Part shown: positions 45,801 to 56,443 of the stretch, piece by piece
Numbering within the stretch: position 1 is the first letter of the stretch
How the letters are laid out: each line of letters begins with the position of its first letter
Assembly (NCBI GenBank): GCA_025991245.1
Contig: BQMJ01000067.1
Location: 1-64,000 of the forward strand
DNA: 64,000 nt
Origin: Galdieria partita
Lineage: Eukaryota > Rhodophyta > Bangiophyceae > Galdieriales > Galdieriaceae
Direction: 5' to 3'
Position numbers and translations under genes: made by a program
The notes under the pieces: generated by a model
Told to the model about the DNA's origin: nothing
Database searches by the model: none
What the model saw: the letters and a program-made list of their open reading frames with translations, nothing else

Positions 45801-48698
45801 ATGGAAGACTTGATATGTCAATTAGGAAATGTTTTGTTTCAGGAATATGAATGGAGTCAAACTATGAATTGTTCTCAGGATACCAAAGAATCTATCCTCT
45901 ACATAAGCAAATTAACCGTTAGACACTGTATGCTGAAGAATACACAAGATAATTTTCTCCCATGGAAACAAGTTGATACATTATGGTACAATCCTTTTGA
46001 AGAATCCATTTCGTTGTTGGATACTTGTCTATTGCAAACCATTCAACCAAAAACGATCATTGAGAAGCACCCAAGTTCATGTTCAGACAAAGCTCCTGTA
46101 TTTTGTACAAAAGCTTCTCAAATCATACTGGATTGGATAGGAATTCCTTGCTTAGAGTCCAATCCTATGAAATGGGAAATATGGTTGGAAGACATTTTAG
46201 AAGAAACATTTGAAGCTCATCAGTTATTCGTACAGCATCTCTACACTTGTTGGAAAATGCAATATTACGAACAACATTGCAGGAAGAGGCCTTATTCCCT
46301 CTTCAAGTTGCAAGTTATATCTTCCAAACTGGTTGAAAAAGAAAAAATCGTGTCTTTACAGACTTTTTCGAAATGGAAAAATGATATCAAGCAACCTAAG
46401 AATTCCAACGAAAATGTCTTCAATGCTATCCAATATGATGATCCATTGGACGATTTTCTTGACATGGCTAGTAATGAAGCGCAAAATAAGATTCGACAAA
46501 AGTATCATCCAGAAGAGGAAACAAAGGATACTGTGCATACTATATCAGAGCCAAAGAGAGGTGAGTATGAATCCCAAGTCTTCATCACGTGACCAAGTTT
46601 CTTTAGATTCGATATGTCATGTGCATATTCCCAAAAAAACTTGTATTTCTGCTACTTTTATGTCCTTGACTCAACGTTTAATGGGTTGCAAGTCTTTTCT
46701 GTTGTTACCACCTCCATTGGAAATATTTTTAGTGGGAGTTGTTATGGTTTATCATTATCTGATAGCAACTGATACAGGACAAAGATGTCTTTGGATTGCA
46801 CAGGATGAATATTCATTTGTTGCTGCTTTATTGAAAAGCTTCATTGGTCCTCAGTTGGTAGGAAGAAAATCCAATTGATTACTTTATTCTCAATCTCTTT
46901 CAAGGTTCTCGATTTATCCTCGGATAAAAGTTGTTGTTATTTATGTCATGTCGATCACTTATCTCATATCTCAAGAGATGAGGAGTTTTCACTGGTTGTT
47001 TATACTGTACAATCTTTCAATTGTTGCAATAAGCAAATAGATAGTGTGAATCAGAACATGTATTGGGAGCTTTGTTCTCCCTTTATAGAAACATGTGATG
47101 CTTGTCTCGTTGATCCTTTATCAACCCATATATTGAATATCGACCTTCATCCAATTGTGTCTATGTTGAATCATTCAAGTTCCGATATGCTAATCCTAAG
47201 CTTACAAGATACACAACTAGGCAATCTTTTGGAGCATCTTCGCCAAACATGGATAACTTTTCAACCATCTGGATATCAGATAGAAGGATTGAAAGTGATT
47301 GAAGACCATGCAACTACTTTTATTCAACAACTCCAAGTGGGTTGCCATCTAAGCATACCTGACAATATAGGCTTGGTAGATTTGAGTGCCGCCAGTATTG
47401 AAAATACTTTATACAAAGCCAGACATTATATTCAACAACACTTTCAAACTCTTCAAGCTTCTAAACCTCGGAAGAATACCGACAATGACTGGCATTGTTC
47501 TTATGCCACAACGACATCCACTCATACTTTTCTATCAGATATTCAACAACTCATTGCACTTCATACTTTGAGAACTGCTTATGATTATACTCTACATGAT
47601 GGCCTGTTTGCTGCATCCAAATATTTAGAGACTGCACAGAAACGTTATGGTGCTATGTTACCTTGTATGAGATCGTTGCAAGATATTCTGGAGGATTTGG
47701 GACAAGTAGACAAGTTGGTACATCCCAAAACAGATTTCATTATTCAGATATGCAAACAATTGAAACAAACCTATGAACAACAACGAAAGTGCTTGCCCAA
47801 CTTTCGAAATGTTCCTTTTCGCATCTTAATAATAACTCTTACTCGTTATACTACTCATATATTGAAACGAGATCTTAACAATAGAGGAGTGAAAAGCGTC
47901 AAGTCAGGAATAGATATTGTAGAAAGAAAGACTTTGCAAGGACAACAAGATATTCGTCGATATTATGCAATTTTGGACATTTCCATGTTGGAATGGAAGC
48001 CAGTCAACTGTATATCCTTTCATGAAACATTATCTCATTGGCCAAGTTGGATAGCAACTCAGTTGTATGAATGGATAATGTCACAAGTTATTGAATATCG
48101 ATGCATTGTATTGGATCGGAATCATTATATTCAGGTAAGAAATCAGTCCATTTTATATCCCATCATTGCATCAAGACACAAAATATTGATTGGTATATAG
48201 GACTCTCATCTGAAATGGAGTACATATGATCATTTATATCAGAGGATTCTATCAAGTTTGGTTTGTAAGAAGACTTGTAATGAAGAGGAAGATTGTCGTC
48301 CATGTGGTATTTATGTTATGGCCATAAGAACAGTAGAAATGAGTCAAGGATGGAATATATTATTATCACATTTGATGGAAATGTATCATCAACTAAGTAT
48401 TATCTTTCTATGTTGTCTATCCAATCAACCACAAAATGATAGGAAGCACATGATTCATATATCCACTATTATTCAGTTGCATCCTCCATTTCGGCGTATC
48501 TTTTATGTCAAGTTTTTCTTTCATCATCAGGACTATGAAAGATGGTTAAACAATCTTACACTTCGGAATAAGAAATATCAAATATTGAGAGATTGGATGA
48601 GTGCTCGACCACCTACTTCTCATTTCCATCTGAGCTTCAGTCAAAGTGACCATCAAGACAAACAAACCAAACTGCAATGGACAACTCATGGAATGTAA
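45801..48698 (+). CDS. Degenerate helicase-like protein, FANCM/XPF family (tentative)
   Basis: Four exons: 45801-46560, 46607-46857, 46905-48134, 48201-48698; introns 46, 47 and 66 nt; about 912 aa. I do not recognise it with certainty. VYHYLIATDTGQRCLWIAQD resembles the first strands of a FANCM/Mph1-type helicase without a Walker A loop. ALHTLRTAYDYTLHDGLFAA and LVHPKTDFIIQICKQL...FRILIITLTRYTTHILKRDL look like the linker and second RecA lobe of that family. The C-terminal part could be an XPF-type nuclease-like domain. A SHOC1/ZIP2-type inactive XPF relative is one possibility. Codon use and splicing look normal. Confidence 0.4.
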
Positions 48699-48728
48699 AT
48701 AACAATCCTTCACAAATCTTTATTGTAT

Positions 48729-49871
48729 TCAAATACTTTGGAGGGTCCATGCAGCAGCATAACTTACGGACAAGTCTTGCATCGTTTTGCATTTCATCGA
48801 TTGATCATATCGAACGAACAATGTTTCCAACTGAAAAGAATCTGTTCTCTTCAAGTACTCAATCATGTGTAGTAACACACCAATAGGATTGCGACCACAA
48901 ATAGTATTTTGATACTTGTCCAAATAAGTTGCAAATTCTTTGGCATTTTGATGTTCAATGGTTGTCATTCCAAGACGGTCCAATTTCTCAATAGACTCAA
49001 ATATCTCACCATCTTGTCGATCATAATATTGATAACCAAAACGTTTACCCCTATATCGTGATATTCATACAACTTTCCTAGTCCTAATATATATATATAA
49101 TACTAACCAATGACAAAAATCAGAAGAAATCACAAACAGAGTTCGAGGATCCTTCATATAAGGAGCCAACAACTTTCCATATTCTTCTTTAGAGGCCGTA
49201 TCCAACACACCAACCATAATATTAACCAACTGAACGTTGGAAGAGCCAAAAACTGCCTTTAAAAAAGGAAACTGCAACTCCAAACTATGTTCTTGAGTAT
49301 CCACACTTTTATCCAAAAAACTAAACTTTTGAGTAGCAACAAGTGACTCACAACACTTGACGTCAATGGATAAGGGTCCAAAAGGTGTTTCCAATTGCTC
49401 AAAAGGAGTCACTCGACAATCAGACATTCGATAATAGTGAGAAGGACCCTTTCATAGAAAACATTCAAATTCAAGATACGAACCAAAATGTAATTCTTAC
49501 GAGTACAAATACTCGATCGTAAAGAGAAGGATCTATACGAGCATAGGAGTGTGCTGCAGTGGCTCCAGAATAGGAGTATCCTGCATGAGGAACAATGACT
49601 GCCTTTAGTAAACCATTTCTATATTGTTCCAAGTGTCCAACTAGAAAAGGTCAAGTCTTTTCAAGTTTTCATAACAACTACTGACCATTCTCTTTTGCTT
49701 TTTGTAACCACTGATCAAGTTGATGCTTCAAAGCAATAGAGTCCTTTTCATCTTCTCCATACCAAGTTCCTTCATAACCTTGATACCAAGTTCCCCAATA
49801 TTTGGCCCTACACATATACTAGTTGAAAAGAACAACAAGATAAAAAACTTTGCAAACTTTCGAATACTCAT
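48729..49871 (-). CDS. MEMO1 family protein
   Basis: About five exons on the minus strand with introns near 49848-49808, 49683-49637, 49500-49440 and 49115-49050. The order AKYWGTWYQGY, VIVPHAGYSYSGATAAHSY, GPSHYY, QEHSLELQFPFL, LFVISSDFCHW and FGYQYYDRQDGE is that of MEMO, an enzyme-like fold related to class III extradiol dioxygenases that binds copper in animals. The His pair (PHAGY, GPSH) and the DFCHW motif are kept. The C-terminus ends with SVSYAAAW near 48750. It converges on the upstream helicase-like gene with a 30-bp gap. The first exon is only about eight codons and its donor is not canonical beyond GT. Confidence 0.85.
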
Positions 49872-50032
49872 TATATATATATTGTACTATTCGTTGGATC
49901 CTTAAAGTTCCAATGGAATTGTCAAAAGACAAATGAAATCATGAAAAGAAATCATTTTTCTTCGTGAAAAGTTTATTCAATGAAGAACTTTCCTTGTGGC
50001 TATTCGTTGTTGGTAAAAACTTGATAATACTT

Positions 50033-51436
50033 TCAAAGATAATCATCTAAATTTTCTTCTTCTTCAACTTTGGGTTCATTCAAAGTACATGGTTCGAAAG
50101 TTGGCATGCATACATTATCCATTTCCTTGGATTCATTCCGATCATATTCATTTGTTTCATCGTTGTCTCTACCATAGGAAGATAAGAAATCCTCTTTGGA
50201 TTCCTTAGGATATAGTAAATCACTATCAGATGATTGCCCATTTTGTTCTTTTGAATATAAAAGAGTACTTTCGTTGGAATGAACAGTTGTTCGTTGTAGA
50301 GTAGATATCAAAGAATCGTGACTTTCATCTCTTTGGGTTGTCTTTTGTATTTCTTCTTCCGTCCATAAAGAAGATCCCATAGATAAGAGTTGCTCTAGTT
50401 TGTCATCAAAGTACTTTTGGATATCTTCTTTTACACTTTCAAAAGGCAAGTCTAGTTTCCAACGCAAAGGATTATGCAAATCTTCATTTTCCAATTTGCT
50501 ATTTTGTGGATGAATGGATGCATGAACCATCTTTTGCTCCATTTTGTAATATATTTCATTCATAAAATTCTTCAAGGATGCGTTCTCTTGTTGCAGCTTT
50601 TGAATTCTATCTTGGAAACTACTTTCCATCATTCGATAAGCTTCTTCTTTGAGCCAATCTTCCTCACATAATCCTTTACTTGATTTTTGTTCTCTCCAAT
50701 ACGCAGCAGGTATTCCACTCTCTCCATTCTTATGATTGCCGACTCTTCTTGATTGCTGTTGCATGATTTCTTGTAATTTTTGTTGCAAGCGTTGATATTC
50801 TTTATCCTTCTTTCTCAATTCATAGCCAAACTGTAACTGTAATTGTTCCCAATTGGCAGCCTTTATCTTCCATTCCGTGCACTCTTCTATCCATTTTTGT
50901 AACTGCAGTTCCAACTCGTGGATTTGTCTCTCATCTTTGGTTTTAGCAAGATTGTGTTGTTTATCCTTTTCTTCCATTTTTCTTTCCAGTTTTTCTATAC
51001 TTTGTTGAGCACGTTTGTATTTCGTTTCCAACTGTTGAAAGCTCAACAACCAATCCTCTTGTTGTTTCTTTTGTCGTTGTTCACCTTGTATCAACTGGTA
51101 GATCAACTGAATAGCGGAATCTAGTGCAGTTTCCTTATCATTGTGTTGTTCTATAACTTGTTTTGGAGTATATCCTACTGCCAATAAGAATCTATTCAAG
51201 TTTTCTATTTTCTCTTGAAGGTTGGGAGACAAATGGCCCTTGTTTTCTTTCAAAACACCTTGGTTGTTATATTCTTCTTCCATAGTGATTTGATCAAATA
51301 GTTGTTTATCTTGACCAAAATATTTTTCTAAAAGTGCTTCTCCTAGACTAAGTTGTTCAGAAAAAGACTTGCTTTCATTGTTCATTTTGAGAGTCAATGA
51401 TTTTGAAAATTGGGCGCCTGAGGAGCCCTTTTTCAT
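50033..51436 (-). CDS. SSX2IP/ADIP-like coiled-coil protein
   Basis: Intronless, 467 aa. Residues 80-115 (LNRFLLAVGYTPKQVIEQ...ALDSAIQLIYQLIQ) followed by a long coiled coil (about 115-235) match the layout of the ADIP/SSX2IP domain. The C-terminal 150 residues are Ser/Glu/Asp-rich and probably disordered. Animal SSX2IP and fungal Msd1 anchor microtubule minus ends at centrosomes or spindle poles. Identification rests on the helix-plus-coil pattern, so other coiled-coil families are possible. It shares a promoter with the Ima1-like gene. Confidence 0.5.
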   Translation of the reverse strand: MKKGSSGAQFSKSLTLKMNNESKSFSEQLSLGEALLEKYFGQDKQLFDQITMEEEYNNQGVLKENKGHLSPNLQEKIENLNRFLLAVGYTPKQVIEQHNDKETALDSAIQLIYQLIQGEQRQKKQQEDWLLSFQQLETKYKRAQQSIEKLERKMEEKDKQHNLAKTKDERQIHELELQLQKWIEECTEWKIKAANWEQLQLQFGYELRKKDKEYQRLQQKLQEIMQQQSRRVGNHKNGESGIPAAYWREQKSSKGLCEEDWLKEEAYRMMESSFQDRIQKLQQENASLKNFMNEIYYKMEQKMVHASIHPQNSKLENEDLHNPLRWKLDLPFESVKEDIQKYFDDKLEQLLSMGSSLWTEEEIQKTTQRDESHDSLISTLQRTTVHSNESTLLYSKEQNGQSSDSDLLYPKESKEDFLSSYGRDNDETNEYDRNESKEMDNVCMPTFEPCTLNEPKVEEEENLDDYL

Positions 51437-51613
51437 GAGTAGTATTTAGGGTTAATTAGGGTTATTTAGGGTTTATTAGGGTTTATTATCAGAAGAGAGT
51501 CTTTTCCAATCGGTGGACTGAATATTCACACACTTCCATTTCATTGTACAAACAAGTTTTGAATTACTCTTCTTCTGAAAGACACTTCCAACTAGTAGAA
51601 ATTCTCTTTCAGA
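51437..51613. promoter_or_regulatory. Shared promoter between divergent genes
   Basis: 177 bp between the start codons of the SSX2IP-like gene (minus) and the Ima1-like gene (plus). It includes a short telomere-like tract (separate entry). No TATA box is evident. Confidence 0.55.
51447..51488 (+). repeat. Interstitial telomere-like tract in a bidirectional promoter
   Basis: Four head-to-tail AGGG-containing units (TTTAGGGTTAATTAGGG, then TTATTTAGGG, TTTATTAGGG and TTTATTAT) match the chromosome-end repeat in G-rich orientation. It lies in the upstream region of both flanking genes, about 50 kb from the telomere. Plant promoters use a related telo-box (AAACCCTAA) for growth genes; whether this alga does so is unknown. 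Confidence 0.8.
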
Positions 51614-53152
51614 ATGAAGTGGAGGCGTTATTCTTCCAAGTCTAATCATATTTATTGTTACTTTTGTCTACAAAAAACTGCAATAGACCCTGATACTCTT
51701 ATTTGTCCAGACTGTGAACAATACAACGGATGGGATGAAAACTCTTCTTTTCTAGCCGTTAACCAACCACAGAAACAATCCTTGCATCCAAAGCGGTATT
51801 GTGTCCCTTTGAAACCAGCCAACCCTATACGAGGGAGTTTCCTTTGTTCCGAATGTAGTCAGAAACAGGAACTATGGAGAAAGGCTATTGCCAATATAGA
51901 TAGTTGTTTGGATGCGGAACCCTCTGATGAGATGCAATTCACTCCACGTGAGAAAAGAGAATTGGAGCGAATAGAACAAAGCTATGGATTGTGTCATTTG
52001 TGTAAAGCTGCTGTGAGACAACGTTTATCGTGGATGGACCAGAAACTGTCCAGTCAGTGGCTCAACTTTCATATGGCTCGGAGTTTTATTCCTCCATCAA
52101 CCCTTACTAGAAAAGAGAAGAAAGGGCGTTCTCAGCCACTCTTTGTTTATCTGATGTTCATATGTCTCTTCTTATTGGGTTTGAGTCCATTCTACAACTT
52201 GAGTAGCAATATCCTATTAGGAGGTCTAGTAAAGTGTATCATATTGTATAGCATATACAAATCGTTGACAAGCACTCTACTTTATCCTTATTTATTTTGT
52301 TATTGTATTGTATCAAGTTTTGTGTTGTGTGGGAATGAATGGTGGTCAAGTAGGACTTGGTTGATGATATATCAAATATGGATAGGTGGACTTTATTTAC
52401 TTTTATGGAAAAGAAAATCAACAGCTACAAACAAACAATCATTACAACATTCTTCAATTAATCTATCCGATAATCTTGTAACGAATAGATTATATCCATT
52501 ACCTCGAGCGTTATCTACATTGTCACTGGAAGAAGCGACATCTATGGATACTCCAACAAGGAAGAGTAGCACTAGGGGTGATGAATCACATTCATCTTAT
52601 TCTTCTGCTAGGAGACTGTATTCTATCATTTTTATTTGTAAGGATTGGAAGAACAAATACCTATTCCAATATTATCCAATGAGAAGTATGTTGGTTTTCT
52701 TATTTTTTATCATTAGGATACTTGTTTTGATATATCTTGCCAGCGGTACTCTTATAGAAGGATGTTTGAAAGTGACCAGTTGGATGATTGTTTTGTTCAT
52801 TTGGCTTCATCCCTATACACAATTTATCCATTGTTATCAACAAATGGTGTATCAAACATCTTATCATCCATTTGATAGTAAACTTTATCAACAATGGAAA
52901 CATCCACTGCGCAATTCCTTTCTATTTCATTTGTTACAGTGTGTTTTGATGGCTTATTTTATGGTGAACTTGTTTTGGAGAGATATATCTCCGTGGGTTG
53001 AGAGAGTAACCAATCATCTATTTTTGATATATCTGAATACTTTTAAGCAACTCGTTGATCTTTTGTTTCAAGAATGGAGTATTCCTTTGAGTATTTTGAT
53101 GTGGATGGTGGTTCGTACAACCCAATGCATTTGGCGCCAAAAGAAAAAATGA
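51614..53152 (+). CDS. Ima1/TMEM201 (Samp1)-like inner nuclear membrane protein
   Basis: Intronless, 512 aa. The N-terminal 145 residues carry four Cys pairs (CYFC, CPDC, CSEC, CHLC) and the diagnostic CPDCEQYNGW of the Ima1 N-terminal domain, which probably binds zinc. Several membrane segments follow (about residues 175-275 and 360-430, plus C-terminal segments). Fungal Ima1 and animal Samp1 sit in the inner nuclear membrane and link heterochromatin, lamins and microtubules. No lamin is expected in this lineage, so the partner set must differ. Confidence 0.8.
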   Translation: MKWRRYSSKSNHIYCYFCLQKTAIDPDTLICPDCEQYNGWDENSSFLAVNQPQKQSLHPKRYCVPLKPANPIRGSFLCSECSQKQELWRKAIANIDSCLDAEPSDEMQFTPREKRELERIEQSYGLCHLCKAAVRQRLSWMDQKLSSQWLNFHMARSFIPPSTLTRKEKKGRSQPLFVYLMFICLFLLGLSPFYNLSSNILLGGLVKCIILYSIYKSLTSTLLYPYLFCYCIVSSFVLCGNEWWSSRTWLMIYQIWIGGLYLLLWKRKSTATNKQSLQHSSINLSDNLVTNRLYPLPRALSTLSLEEATSMDTPTRKSSTRGDESHSSYSSARRLYSIIFICKDWKNKYLFQYYPMRSMLVFLFFIIRILVLIYLASGTLIEGCLKVTSWMIVLFIWLHPYTQFIHCYQQMVYQTSYHPFDSKLYQQWKHPLRNSFLFHLLQCVLMAYFMVNLFWRDISPWVERVTNHLFLIYLNTFKQLVDLLFQEWSIPLSILMWMVVRTTQCIWRQKKK

Positions 53153-53217
53153 AATGGGCGGGCTCTAAAAGATGATCCTAGACGAAAGAGAAAAACGATT
53201 CTTTACCATCAGAAGAA

Positions 53218-54579
53218 ATGAAATCCAAGTTATTACAAGTAAGTTGGCATGAGAAACAACCTATATGGAGTATAGACACGAGTCCGTGTACGGGTCGTTT
53301 ATTAACAACAGGTAGTGATGGAATAGGTCGTCTGTGGTCGTTGACTATTCAACACACTCTTGAATACAACTTGCAATGGATAGCTGACTTGAAAGGACAT
53401 GACGGAACGGTGAACGTGGGTCGGTTTAATCCAAAAGGAAATATATTTAGAAATGAAAGAGGAGATGTCCATGACTGGATAGCAACAGGAAGTGACGGTG
53501 GTAATATAGTATTGTGGGAAAAGGTAACAGAAGAAGAGTCTCCCGTGGGGAACCATAAAATGGAAACAGAAGAAACTTTAGAACGTTGGAGAATTCAACA
53601 AGTTTTAAGAAAGCACCTACAAGATGTCTTGGACCTTCAGTGGAGTTGTTGTGGAAGATACTTGGTTTCTGGTTCAGTGGATAACAAAGTTATTATATGG
53701 GACATGACTCATTTGAATGCTACTCGTGTGATGGAAGGTCATCATCATTTTGTACAAGGAATAGCGGTCGATCCTTTGGGAGAGTATTTCGCTAGTCAAA
53801 GTGCGGATCGAAGTTTGAGGATATATCAAAGGACCAAAAATAAGAGTGGCTCCTTCTATTTTCCTTGTAAAAAAAGCATTTCGAAGATAGAAAACAACGA
53901 CGAAAAAGATGTATTTCTTTCCCAACTATCCAAAGGCTATCTATTCTTGGATGATAGTCATCGTTGTATGTTTCGTCGCATGGATTGGTCTCCTGATGGT
54001 TCTTTTTTGATTTGTCCTGCAGCACAAAGTGACATAGCTATGGAGGGTAAAGATGAAAGTGGAAATAATCAACAGTATGCAGCTGTTCTATTTGCTAGAG
54101 GACATTGGGAAGCACCGGTATTTCAATTGTTAGGATATGACAAACCTGCTATGGTAGTGAAAGCATGTCCTTTAGTATTTGACAGAACGTCCAGAACAGA
54201 AAATGAGATGATTCAATTGCCATACAATGTTATTTTTGCTGTAGCTACTTTGGACACTGTTTTTCTATACGATATTTATGAACCTTTTCCTATTGGTTAT
54301 GTCAAAGGAATGCATTGGCAACCTATTACCGATCTTTGTTGGTCAAAAGATGGCAATTATTTATTGGTATGTTCTATTGACGGTTATGTTTCGGTTATTT
54401 ATTTCGAGTCGTGTGAATTGGGAACTGTAGTGGATATCTCTTCTCTCATTGCTATGCACCCAACAACGCAACTTGTCAAAACGGAGAATAACAATGAAGA
54501 ACAACTCAGTGAAATAACCAATACTAGATATATTACTCAATGGGTAATACCCAAACCAAAGCGTATCAAAACAAAGTAA
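53218..54579 (+). CDS. Chromatin assembly factor 1 subunit p60 (FAS2/Cac2-like)
   Basis: Intronless, 453 aa, a seven-bladed WD40 propeller. IDTSPCTGRLLTTGSDG, LKGHDGTVNVGRFNPKG, WIATGSDGGNIVLW and LVSGSVDNKVIIWD follow the order of CHAF1B/FAS2. The end is short and lacks a long disordered tail. With the large and RbAp48-type subunits it deposits H3-H4 on replicating DNA via PCNA. The start lies 66 bp after the previous stop on the same strand, so its promoter is very short or within that gene. Confidence 0.85.
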   Translation: MKSKLLQVSWHEKQPIWSIDTSPCTGRLLTTGSDGIGRLWSLTIQHTLEYNLQWIADLKGHDGTVNVGRFNPKGNIFRNERGDVHDWIATGSDGGNIVLWEKVTEEESPVGNHKMETEETLERWRIQQVLRKHLQDVLDLQWSCCGRYLVSGSVDNKVIIWDMTHLNATRVMEGHHHFVQGIAVDPLGEYFASQSADRSLRIYQRTKNKSGSFYFPCKKSISKIENNDEKDVFLSQLSKGYLFLDDSHRCMFRRMDWSPDGSFLICPAAQSDIAMEGKDESGNNQQYAAVLFARGHWEAPVFQLLGYDKPAMVVKACPLVFDRTSRTENEMIQLPYNVIFAVATLDTVFLYDIYEPFPIGYVKGMHWQPITDLCWSKDGNYLLVCSIDGYVSVIYFESCELGTVVDISSLIAMHPTTQLVKTENNNEEQLSEITNTRYITQWVIPKPKRIKTK

Positions 54580-54606
54580 TCAGCGAAAAGAGAGCCATCA
54601 TCCTTT

Positions 54607-55482
54607 TCAATCAGAGTCCATAGTTGTGGAAGCAAGTTGTTGTTGCAATGTTTTCTTAGCAATTCGGGTAATAAGATAAACTACTAAAGTGGAAGTAAGA
54701 AGACCCGTTATCAACCAATACCATCGATGCTGATGCAAAGTTTTCTCGTGGGTCATGACTTGTACCAAGGAATTTGCTAAACTTCCCACGTGCGTTAACA
54801 ATATGACTTCTGGTAAGGTACCCATACTCGTACCCACAAGAAACTTGGCAATAGGTGCATCTGTTATACCTAATAGGAAACTGGATAGAGTGAATGGGAA
54901 TAGAGGAGAAGCACGTATCAAGCAAGTTATCATAAAGGCACGATGGGCCATAACGACGTTCCATCGTTGCAACCCACCCAAAGAAAATAATTCCACAACT
55001 ACGTCATAGAAAAAGGAATAGAAAACATATCGAGCCAATACAAAAGCAGTCAAAGCAACTGTTGAAAGCGCAATCACACTTATGATGGCACCCCACCAAG
55101 GACCTAATAAGTAACCTGCACCCAAAGAGAACAGCGCAGCAGGAAACCCCATCAAGGCAAAACTCACATAAATGAGATAATAAAGTAACCACTTGAGTTG
55201 TTTACGTTGTTTATGGGACCACCAATGTTCCAACCATTCGATGGTTTCTGAGGATACCCAACGCCATAACAAAGTTGCTAACAAAGAAGGCAATAAAAAT
55301 AGAAATAAAGCAAATACAACTTTCCACCACCACGAAATATTTTCTAAACGTCTTATTTGTATGACTATCCAACGAGGTGAGGAAGATGCAACTTTGTTCC
55401 TTTCAATACTTCCATAAGAATCATTTTCTTCCTCTTGTTGTGTTGTTGCATTATGCCCAATGCTAGAACGCCAAGTATTCAT
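54607..55482 (-). CDS. VTT-domain (DedA/TMEM41-like) membrane protein
   Basis: 291 aa from the ATG at 55482 (the frame itself opens at 55611). Six or so membrane segments. FSLGAGYLLGPWWGAIIS, then LIRASPLFPFTLSSFLLGIT and LVGTSMGTLPEVILLTHVG are the conserved VTT core, with the two re-entrant loops. Eukaryotic VTT proteins such as TMEM41B and VMP1 are lipid scramblases of the ER and Golgi. The first 30 bases of its coding region overlap, on the other strand, the start of RPB3. Confidence 0.85.
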   Translation of the reverse strand: MNTWRSSIGHNATTQQEEENDSYGSIERNKVASSSPRWIVIQIRRLENISWWWKVVFALFLFLLPSLLATLLWRWVSSETIEWLEHWWSHKQRKQLKWLLYYLIYVSFALMGFPAALFSLGAGYLLGPWWGAIISVIALSTVALTAFVLARYVFYSFFYDVVVELFSLGGLQRWNVVMAHRAFMITCLIRASPLFPFTLSSFLLGITDAPIAKFLVGTSMGTLPEVILLTHVGSLANSLVQVMTHEKTLHQHRWYWLITGLLTSTLVVYLITRIAKKTLQQQLASTTMDSD

Positions 55483-56433
55483 ATCAACCGACAAACGTTC
55501 AACGAAATGGACTTTATCATAAAAGATACCGATACTTCTGTAGCAAACGCTATAAGAAGAGTAGCTATTGCAGAAGTTCCTACTATGGCGATAGACTTGA
55601 TTCATATGCAAGTCAACACTTCTTCCTTACACGATGAAGTCTTAGCACATCGATTGGGGTTGGTACCTTTGACAAGTCATAGAGTTGATGAGTTTGAATA
55701 TACTCGAGATTGTCCATATTGTAGTGATCACTGTTCACACTGTTCAGTTACTTTTGACTTGGATGTACAGTGTACAGAAGAAGCTTTGACAGTGACTTCT
55801 CAAGACTTGGTAAATACGAGTGCCCTTGAGAGTCAACTTGCAGCTAGTGTTCAGCCTGTTCACTTTTCAGGTGAATATAATTCAACTCCATCGGAAGAAA
55901 ATGGATTGGCTTCCAATGGTATCGTTTTGGCAAAGTTGGCAAAAGGACAACGAATTCGTTTGACTGCGATAGCTAAGAAAGGAGTGGGTAAGGAACACGC
56001 CAAATGGTCTCCTGTTTGTACTATTTCCTACAAAACAGACCCAACGGTGCAGTTTGACTTGAATATCCTGAATACTTTGCTTTCGGACGAAGCCAAAAGA
56101 GCCTTGGTCAAATCAAGTGATGAATGTTTGGCTATCGACCCAAAGAGTAATCAACTGGTTTATGAGACAGCTTTTACTTTGGGGAGAATTTCGTTACCTT
56201 TGGATTGTGTGAAGAAGATGACGTTATTGGTTTTGGAAGGTTTAGGAGATCCTACTCAAGTACTCGAATATAACAATGACCCACATCAGTTTTATTTTTC
56301 ATTGGAGACAACTGGTGCCTTATCTTCAGAAGACGTATTGCGACATACTTTTCGCGTCATACAAACAAAACTCAACCAATTAAGTGCTCATTTGCAGTCA
56401 ACTGTTCAAGAAAACTTAAATACGCTGTTTTAA
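55453..56433 (+). CDS. RNA polymerase II subunit RPB3
   Basis: Intronless, 326 aa from the ATG at 55453 (the frame opens at 55435). The alpha-like motif DTDTSVANAIRRVAIAEVPT at residues 25-44 and a four-Cys zinc loop (C87, C90, C94, C97) are those of RPB3 and not of the Pol I/III paralogue. RPB3 pairs with RPB11 to start Pol II assembly. The RPB11 gene is 2.5 kb away on the other strand. The C-terminal part (residues 280-326) is slightly longer than in yeast. Confidence 0.92.
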   Translation: MPNARTPSIHINRQTFNEMDFIIKDTDTSVANAIRRVAIAEVPTMAIDLIHMQVNTSSLHDEVLAHRLGLVPLTSHRVDEFEYTRDCPYCSDHCSHCSVTFDLDVQCTEEALTVTSQDLVNTSALESQLAASVQPVHFSGEYNSTPSEENGLASNGIVLAKLAKGQRIRLTAIAKKGVGKEHAKWSPVCTISYKTDPTVQFDLNILNTLLSDEAKRALVKSSDECLAIDPKSNQLVYETAFTLGRISLPLDCVKKMTLLVLEGLGDPTQVLEYNNDPHQFYFSLETTGALSSEDVLRHTFRVIQTKLNQLSAHLQSTVQENLNTLF

Positions 56434-56443
56434 AAGACAACGT

